Translations under genes and position numbers: made by a program
Source of the DNA: DATAJX01 sp964601735
Lineage (GTDB): Bacteria; Pseudomonadota; Alphaproteobacteria; UBA2136; UBA6156
Length of the DNA: 64,000 nt
Reading direction: 5' to 3'
NCBI GenBank assembly: GCA_964601735.1
Contig: CAZROO010000003.1
Location: 1 to 64,000, forward strand
Shown: positions 59,663-64,000 of the stretch, one piece after another
Layout: each line of letters opens with the position of its first letter
Numbering within the stretch: the stretch's first letter is position 1
The notes under the pieces: model-generated
Seen by the model: only the letters and a program-made list of their open reading frames with translations
Databases searched by the model: none
Told to the model about the DNA's origin: nothing

Positions 59663-61123
59663 ATGGCCATTGGCACCAATCTCGCTCTTCAACAGCGCAC
59701 CGACGTCAAACTTACCGCCGAGCTGCGTGAAGCCATTGAGTTACTTCAGCTTTCGGCCTTTGATGTACAGGATCTGATTACCCGCGAACTGGCCGATAAC
59801 CCTTGCTTGGATGTGGACAACAGTGATGCGGAAATGGCGCCAGAACGTCGCAGCGAGGTCGCAAAAGGCGAGGTTTCTGTCACCGAAGGGCGCATCGAGG
59901 GCGCGGAAGCGGATATGGTCGGGCGCTGGGAGGAAGTTTCTCACGAAGGGGCTTCGGGTCCGTTGGGGATGGGCGGTAGTGGAGGCGGAAGCTTTGACGA
60001 AGAGAGTGGGGGCTGGGAAGCCACCGCGCACAGGGCGGCGACGCTGGGCGAGCACTTGCTTAACCAGTTTGACGCCGTGGTGCCGCCGACCAGCCGGGTG
60101 CTGCGCGTGGCGGGGCATTACCTGATTGATAGCCTGGATGATGCCGGTTACCTGCGGGCCGATATGAGTGAGGCTGCCGCACGGTTGGGCCTGCCGGAAG
60201 AGGTGCTGGACGACGCGCGGGCGATTATCCAGACGCTGGAGCCGGTGGGTGTGGGCGCGCGTGATGTGGGCGAGTGCCTGCGTCTGCAACTGCATGCCGC
60301 GCGGCTGCTGGATGAGCCGACCGAGGTTTGCCTGAAGCATCTGGATAAGGTGGCGAGCAAGGACTGGGTTTGGCTGGCCAAGCTGGCGCGGTGCGACGAG
60401 GAGTTGATTCATGATGCGGTGGCCAACATTAAAAGCTGCACGCCCAAGCCGGGGCTGACCTTTGCGGTGGCGAAGGTGGATGCGGTGCTGCCGGATGTGA
60501 TTGTGGAGCATGACCCGCTTATGAAAGATGGTGGCGGCTGGAAAGTGAGCTTGAACGGGGCGGCGTTTCCGCGGTTGCTGGTGAACGCCATGCCGCTGCC
60601 GATGGGCAAGACCTCTGCCGCGCAGGCGGGCCGGACCTGGGCACGGGAGCGCACCCAGCGGGCGCGCTGGCTGGTGGGGGCGCTGGAGCAGCGGGCGCAG
60701 ACGATATTACTGGTGGCGCGGGCGATGGTGGCGAAGCAGGCCGGGTTTTTTGACGCGGGGGCGGAATTTCTGGTGCCGCTGAGCCTGCGCGATATTGCGC
60801 GCGAGATTGGTATGCACGAGAGCACCGTGAGCCGCGTGACCACAGGTACCTACATGCAGACGCCGCGCGGCGTGCTGCCGTTCCGCGCGTTCTGCGCCAG
60901 CGGGGTGAGCAGCATTGGCGGCCAGGTGGGCGTGGCGGCGGGCAGCGTGCAGGCGATGATCAAGCGCTTGGTTGATGCGGAGAGCCCGACGGCGCCGCTG
61001 AGCGATGAGCAACTGGTGAAATTGCTGAATGCCGAGGGTGTTCAGGTGGCCCGCAGGACGGTGGCGAAGTACCGCGAGGCGGCGGGAATACCGGGCAGCA
61101 GCGCGCGGAAGGTGCGGCGGTAG
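59663..61123 (+). CDS. rpoN: RNA polymerase sigma-54 factor
   Basis: A 486-residue sigma-54. The N-terminal activator-interacting region is glutamine/leucine-rich (LTAELREAIELLQLSAFDVQ), a variable acidic linker follows, then the core-binding domain (about residues 125-270), the HTH region (SLRDIAREIGMHESTVSRVT) and the RpoN box ARRTVAKYRE near the C-terminus, which reads the -24 element. An upstream TTG is in frame; the ATG at 59663 fits the family. hpf follows after two unknown genes. Confidence 0.96.
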   Translation: MAIGTNLALQQRTDVKLTAELREAIELLQLSAFDVQDLITRELADNPCLDVDNSDAEMAPERRSEVAKGEVSVTEGRIEGAEADMVGRWEEVSHEGASGPLGMGGSGGGSFDEESGGWEATAHRAATLGEHLLNQFDAVVPPTSRVLRVAGHYLIDSLDDAGYLRADMSEAAARLGLPEEVLDDARAIIQTLEPVGVGARDVGECLRLQLHAARLLDEPTEVCLKHLDKVASKDWVWLAKLARCDEELIHDAVANIKSCTPKPGLTFAVAKVDAVLPDVIVEHDPLMKDGGGWKVSLNGAAFPRLLVNAMPLPMGKTSAAQAGRTWARERTQRARWLVGALEQRAQTILLVARAMVAKQAGFFDAGAEFLVPLSLRDIAREIGMHESTVSRVTTGTYMQTPRGVLPFRAFCASGVSSIGGQVGVAAGSVQAMIKRLVDAESPTAPLSDEQLVKLLNAEGVQVARRTVAKYREAAGIPGSSARKVRR

Positions 61124-61259
61124 ATAACCGTATATAACTTTCTGTATGGTATTGATTTTTATGGATTGGAGGCCCATGTGGAGGGTCTGTTAAGATATCT
61201 GTAGCGTTTTTGTGGCGTTGTAGGGCGTTTGAACTCAACCCCTAACCGATGAGGCAGAC

Positions 61260-61613
61260 ATGATGATTGAACCGACGCGTGGCGGACTTTCGAAACTGGG
61301 GGCGGCACTGGATTACCTGACCCACGGCAACGTGGAAGTGCTGACCAGGATGATGGTGAGCGCCGATGTGTTCCATGACAAAAAATTCCACGATGGCCGC
61401 CAAATCCATGGGGCCCGCGATACACGGAACATCATGCGTTCGGGACGGATTGACCCGGAGCGGTTGCATACTGTGGAACAACAGTTGATGCCGCGTATCC
61501 GCCATGCGGGCTACGACAGCCTGGAAAAGCTGATGGCGGGCATGAACGATGCCGGCGAGGTGGTGCCCCGGCGGGCCAAGCCGCCGAAGCCCGGGAAACC
61601 GGCGAAAAACTGA
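61260..61613 (+). CDS. Hypothetical protein between rpoN and hpf
   Basis: A 117-residue basic protein without signal or membrane segment. RIDPERLHTVEQQLMPRIRH and AGYDSLEKLMAGMND are probably helices; the tail is PRRAKPPKPGKPAKN. No family recognised. It has a 136-base leader after rpoN and its own terminator, so it is likely an independent transcript. Confidence 0.6.
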   Translation: MMIEPTRGGLSKLGAALDYLTHGNVEVLTRMMVSADVFHDKKFHDGRQIHGARDTRNIMRSGRIDPERLHTVEQQLMPRIRHAGYDSLEKLMAGMNDAGEVVPRRAKPPKPGKPAKN

Positions 61614-61628
61614 TAGCGGAAACTGATG

Positions 61629-61668
61629 GACGGGCGGCGGAGAAAATTCTCCACTGCCCGTTTTTTTT
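61629..61668 (+). terminator. Rho-independent terminator
   Basis: ACGGGC and GGAGAA pair with TTCTCC and GCCCGT as a two-part stem, followed by eight T. Confidence 0.88.
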
Positions 61669-61693
61669 GTAAAAAACAAGGTGGCGCAAAGGC

Positions 61694-61743
61694 TTGACGT
61701 TGAGGGGGCGGCAGCCCATCTAGGGGGTGCAGACATATGTCTG
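61694..61743 (+). promoter_or_regulatory. Possible promoter with palindromic operator
   Basis: TTGACG (61694-61699) and a weak CATCTA (61717-61722) lie 17 bases apart; a perfect 14-base palindrome CAGACATATGTCTG (61730-61743) covers the expected start of transcription. The arrangement resembles a repressor operator for the following gene. Confidence 0.4.
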
Positions 61744-61775
61744 GAGCATCTTTTTCTTTTTTAGAGGAAATTAAA

Positions 61776-62252
61776 ATGGCCGATGCAATGGATATCGCTC
61801 AACGCAGCTTGCCGGTAAACCGTGCCGGATTTGGAGGCTATGGTATGTGGTATGATGAGGTGGCGAGCAGAGAAACGGCATTGTGTGTTGCCCTCCACCT
61901 GCTCTATCCGGAGGAAAAAGAGCGGGAGGCGCTTGTTTTGGGCCTTGAGGTCAAACTGGCGATGGGCCCGAATTTCCAGCCGGAGGTTAGGGGCCAAAAT
62001 CTTGAAAAGATGGAGATCCTTAAGCGGGAGGTCCGGCGACGCCCGCAAATGCTCAAGCGTGGTCGTGATGTCGACCTCTGGGCCAAGGGTGAAATTGTGG
62101 CCCCAGGCCTGCGCGAGGCGGTGGAAGCGGCTTCGGCCGACAAGCTCAAGGTGTTCGGCTTTACCAGGCTGGCCCAGATGGAGCAGATGGTGATGAAGAT
62201 GAAGCCGTCCGAAATTGACAAAAAGAGGCTGAAAAAGGGCAAATCGGGCTGA
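61776..62252 (+). CDS. Hypothetical cytoplasmic protein
   Basis: A 158-residue protein from ATG 61776, chosen because AGAGGA lies 7 bases upstream; an upstream ATG at 61737 is in frame. It is mostly helical and charged (LHLLYPEEKEREALVLGLEV, PSEIDKKRLKKGKSG), with no known motif. It has its own candidate promoter and a strong terminator, and lies between rpoN and hpf where relatives usually have no gene. Confidence 0.6.
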   Translation: MADAMDIAQRSLPVNRAGFGGYGMWYDEVASRETALCVALHLLYPEEKEREALVLGLEVKLAMGPNFQPEVRGQNLEKMEILKREVRRRPQMLKRGRDVDLWAKGEIVAPGLREAVEAASADKLKVFGFTRLAQMEQMVMKMKPSEIDKKRLKKGKSG

Positions 62253-62270
62253 TAGCGAAAAAATAAAGAG

Positions 62271-62296
62271 GGAGGGGTTTCGCCCCCTCCTTTTTT
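62271..62296 (+). terminator. Rho-independent terminator
   Basis: GGAGGGG / CCCCCTCC stem with a TTTCG-type loop and six T. Confidence 0.9.
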
Positions 62297-62309
62297 GCGG
62301 CTGTCAACC

Positions 62310-62339
62310 TTGTTAGGAGCGGTTTGAGAGGCGTATCAT
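62310..62339 (+). promoter_or_regulatory. Possible hpf promoter
   Basis: TTGTTA (62310-62315) and TATCAT (62334-62339) with an 18-base spacer, about 45 bases before the hpf start and just after a terminator. Confidence 0.35.
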
Positions 62340-62382
62340 AGGCCTAGGTTGATAAGCGAGTTAAACAAGGGAGGGCAGTGAC

Positions 62383-63024
62383 ATGCGTGTCAGCATCAGC
62401 GGTCATCAAATGGAAATTGGCGAAGCCTTGCAGAGCCATGCCGAGGAACGGCTGCAGGGGTTGCAGCATTATGTGGAGAATTTGAAGGACGCCCACATCG
62501 TTTTCAGCCAGCAGAGCCATCACCACAACTTGCACCACGCGGTAGTGACCGCGAAAGCCGGTACCGGCGGTCATGGGCTGGTTTTGCATGCCGAAGGCAG
62601 CGGGATTGACGTTTACGCCAGCCTGGACGATGCCGTAGGCAAGATTGCCCGCCAACTGGAAAAATATAAAGGCCGTTTGGCAAAACACCGCGAGCGCCGC
62701 AAGAAGTTCAAGGAAAAGCTGCGCGACATGGGGCCGATGAGCCTGCAAAGCATGAGCATGGCCGATGAACACCTGGAGGAGATTCCGCTGGAAATGCTGG
62801 ACGGCCAGTTTGACGGCCTGGCCGAGGTGCTGGAAAAGAGCGCCGACGCGGTGGTGACCAAAAGGGAAGTGGACGGGATTGCGCCCATGACCGTGGACGA
62901 AGCCGTGATGCAGATGGATTTACTGCACAAGCCCGCGTTCCTGTTTTTGAACGCCGGGAGCGGGCAGTGGAACATGGTTTACCGCGAGGGGGACAGCCGC
63001 GTGCGGTGGGTGGCTCCCAAGTAG
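62383..63024 (+). CDS. hpf: Ribosome hibernation promoting factor, long form
   Basis: A 213-residue protein. The N-terminal S30AE domain starts MRVSISGHQMEIGEALQSHA and includes EGSGIDVYASLDDAVGKIARQLEK; after a variable linker the C-terminal dimerisation domain reads VDGIAPMTVDEAVMQMDLLHKPAFLFLNAGSGQWNMVYREGDS in pieces typical of long HPF. It makes 100S dimers in stationary phase. rpoN-hpf linkage is usual, though two genes intervene here. GGGAGGG lies upstream of the ATG. Confidence 0.93.
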   Translation: MRVSISGHQMEIGEALQSHAEERLQGLQHYVENLKDAHIVFSQQSHHHNLHHAVVTAKAGTGGHGLVLHAEGSGIDVYASLDDAVGKIARQLEKYKGRLAKHRERRKKFKEKLRDMGPMSLQSMSMADEHLEEIPLEMLDGQFDGLAEVLEKSADAVVTKREVDGIAPMTVDEAVMQMDLLHKPAFLFLNAGSGQWNMVYREGDSRVRWVAPK

Positions 63025-63060
63025 GATAAGAGGCGGGAGGATAAGAAGGTAAGAGGAAAA

Positions 63061-63085
63061 AAGAGGGCCGGTGGCCCTCTTTTTT
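63061..63085. terminator. Bidirectional terminator after hpf
   Basis: AAGAGGGCC / GGCCCTCTT stem with a 2-base loop and T-tract; overlaps the facing gene's stop. Upstream bases 63024-63059 are a run of AGAGG/ATAAGAGG-like units. Confidence 0.85.
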
Positions 63086-63764
63086 AGGCGGCGCGGCGGG
63101 ATGCCAGCGAGACGACGTTACCGCCGTAGGATTCGGCGGGGGTCAGGTTTTCGAGGATCGGGTCGAGGATGAGGGCGGCGCCACGTTCCCAGCCGGAAGT
63201 GTAGCCTGCGCGGATATCGACCTCGTACGCCCCGGTGAGGCGGGCGGTGAAGAGGTCGGACACCTGCTGGATGAGTAAATCCTCCACCATGCCGTCGGCA
63301 TCGTGCTCGCGCTTGAGGCTCCAGCCCAGCGAGATGACCGCGGCGGGCAGGTGGGTTTGGCAGAGACGGATGAACTGTTCGGGCTCCATCGCGTCGGTGG
63401 GTTCGTCGTCGCCCAGCAGGCTGAAGATATTGGCGTGGATAACCACCGGCACGGTGAGCTTGAGGCGTGCGGCGAGTTCGAGCGTGGGCGCGATGGCGGC
63501 GGGGCTGGAGAAATCGAGTTTAATAGCCTTGTTGGCGGCGTTGAGGCTGGTGAGGAAAGTGTGGATGTCGAGGTCGAGGATGTCTTGCCACGGGTGGGCG
63601 AGGGCGGGGAGGGCGTCGGCTTCGGTATACGTCACATCGCCTTCGGCGACGTGGAGGGAGGCGTCTTCGCAGGCGGCTTCGAGCTCTTTTTTGGTGTTGA
63701 CCGCGTGGGCGTAGGTGAGATCGGTTGCGGTTTTGAGGCCAAAATAATCGGCGATGCTTTGCAT
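63084..63764 (-). CDS. FAM151/menorin-like (DUF2181) TIM-barrel protein
   Basis: A 226-residue protein whose landmarks follow the FAM151 family in order: DLTYAHAVNTKKELEAA, an acidic EGDVTY strand, LAHPWQDILDLDIHTFL, IKLDFSS, VVIHANIF, and the late AVISLGWSL. The family is related to phospholipase-C-like TIM barrels and known mainly from animals, where menorin acts in dendrite branching; catalysis is unproven. The frame stays open to 63947, but a strong hairpin at 63842-63876 and a lack of ribosome sites make the true start uncertain. No signal peptide is evident. Confidence 0.68.
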   Translation of the reverse strand: MQSIADYFGLKTATDLTYAHAVNTKKELEAACEDASLHVAEGDVTYTEADALPALAHPWQDILDLDIHTFLTSLNAANKAIKLDFSSPAAIAPTLELAARLKLTVPVVIHANIFSLLGDDEPTDAMEPEQFIRLCQTHLPAAVISLGWSLKREHDADGMVEDLLIQQVSDLFTARLTGAYEVDIRAGYTSGWERGAALILDPILENLTPAESYGGNVVSLASRRAA

Positions 63765-63841
63765 TTTTTGAGGGTAGGCGAGGCGGGTGAAGTTGGCGAG
63801 AACGAAGGGTGAGGCGGCGGTGAGGCCTGTGCTTTTGCTCC

Positions 63842-63876
63842 AACAAGGCCCGGCTTGCGCCGGGGCAGGTCTTGTT
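63842..63876 (-). terminator. Hairpin, possibly a minus-strand terminator
   Basis: On the minus strand AACAAG and CCCGGC pair with GCCGGG and CTTGTT across a 4-base loop. It follows a TAA that ends a fragment similar to the tail of the gene at the window edge. The T-tract is weak. Confidence 0.4.
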
Positions 63877-63955
63877 ATTTGCTGAAGGTGTTGGGGCATC
63901 GCGCCAAATGCGCGTTTCATAAGGATTTGCCCAGGGGCCCCGGCCAAACGCTTTT

Positions 63956-64000
63956 TTATTTACCGAAAGCGTTGGGGCGGGTGGCGCCGTGGGCCAGCAG
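63956..64000 (-). CDS. C-terminal tail of a gene continuing beyond the window
   Basis: The frame LLAHGATRPNAFGK followed by TAA (complement 63956-63958) is open to the right edge. A degenerate copy of its last codons (ARCPNTFSK, TAA at complement 63875-63877) lies 81 bases downstream in the same frame, suggesting a real, partly duplicated gene end. Product unknown. Confidence 0.35.
   Translation of the reverse strand: MLAHGATRPNAFGK

Noticed and set aside
61684..61700. Sigma-54 promoter near the gene after rpoN
   Set aside because: TGGCGC and TTGA are present, but the spacing is one base too long and the -12 element lacks GC.

Overview
The window looks like the chromosome of a Gram-negative alphaproteobacterium, probably an uncultured or draft-assembled lineage: two runs of exactly 100 N (1616-1715 and 42059-42158) are scaffold gaps of unknown true length. 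The evidence is gene order rather than any single marker: cmk-rpsA-sppA-ihfB, rpmI-rplT next to pheS/pheT, obgE-rpmA-rplU, msbA with waaA-lpxK, an lspA-DUF3035 lipoprotein-M16 peptidase run, the ctaA/ctaB/ctaG/ctaD/ctaE respiratory cluster, RNase D-kdsD-lptC-lptA-lptB, trxA-addA-addB, and rpoN-hpf. Complete synthesis and export genes for lipid A/LPS mean an outer membrane. No rRNA or tRNA gene was found.

Layout. 1-1615 is accessory: the 3' part of a minus-strand mobile-element replication module (excisionase-like HTH protein, separate CHC2 zinc-finger protein, Toprim/DUF3987 protein), cut by the left edge and by the first gap. 1985-5900 holds a GT4 glycosyltransferase, a SnoaL-like protein, small lipoproteins, a DUF805 protein and cmk. 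6164-13517 carries rpsA, sppA, ihfB, ppa, accD and the L35/L20 operon. 13993-18410 is pheS and pheT, unusually separated by a lipoprotein gene, a terminator and a 130-bp palindrome, then dsbB. 18473-21213 has an entericidin-like gene, obgE-rpmA-rplU and two small envelope genes. 21294-29822 is an envelope-glycan block: a GT2 polyprenyl-phosphate sugar synthase, an ArnT-like transferase, a PAP2 phosphatase, msbA, waaA and lpxK. 29825-38671 is one long, tightly packed minus-strand operon: an unknown acidic-tailed protein, lspA, a DUF3035 lipoprotein, an active M16 peptidase, two DMT transporters, a catalytically dead M16 partner, an exonuclease VII large subunit fused in frame to an M23 peptidase, and a small membrane protein. 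38729-47040 has rlmJ, a candidate 6S-like RNA and the cytochrome c oxidase cluster. 47221-50953 carries RNase D, kdsD and the Lpt genes; 51275-59438 has uppP, trxA, addA-addB and an unusual sdhB; 59663-63024 has rpoN, two unknown genes and hpf. The window ends with a FAM151/menorin-like protein.

How the genes work together. KdsD makes the precursor of Kdo, WaaA attaches Kdo, LpxK phosphorylates lipid A, MsbA flips the product, LptC/A/B extract and carry it, and the GT2/ArnT/PAP2 set could decorate it. CtaA and CtaB make heme A, CtaG inserts copper and CtaD/CtaE are catalytic and structural subunits of an oxidase whose helix VI motif is of the A2 type; the subunit II gene is not present here. 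AddAB is a recombination helicase-nuclease.

The most unusual features are intergenic. Several families of long imperfect palindromes lie between genes. In one family a shared core sits inside outer arms that differ between copies but stay self-complementary, and each copy abuts a stop codon. A second family is a repeat of about 125 bp, and a third brackets gene-specific terminators at convergent junctions. The other main oddities are the XseA-M23 fusion, a SdhB with a twelfth cysteine where most have a 3Fe-4S site, octanucleotide repeats inside both addA and addB, and the FAM151-like protein.
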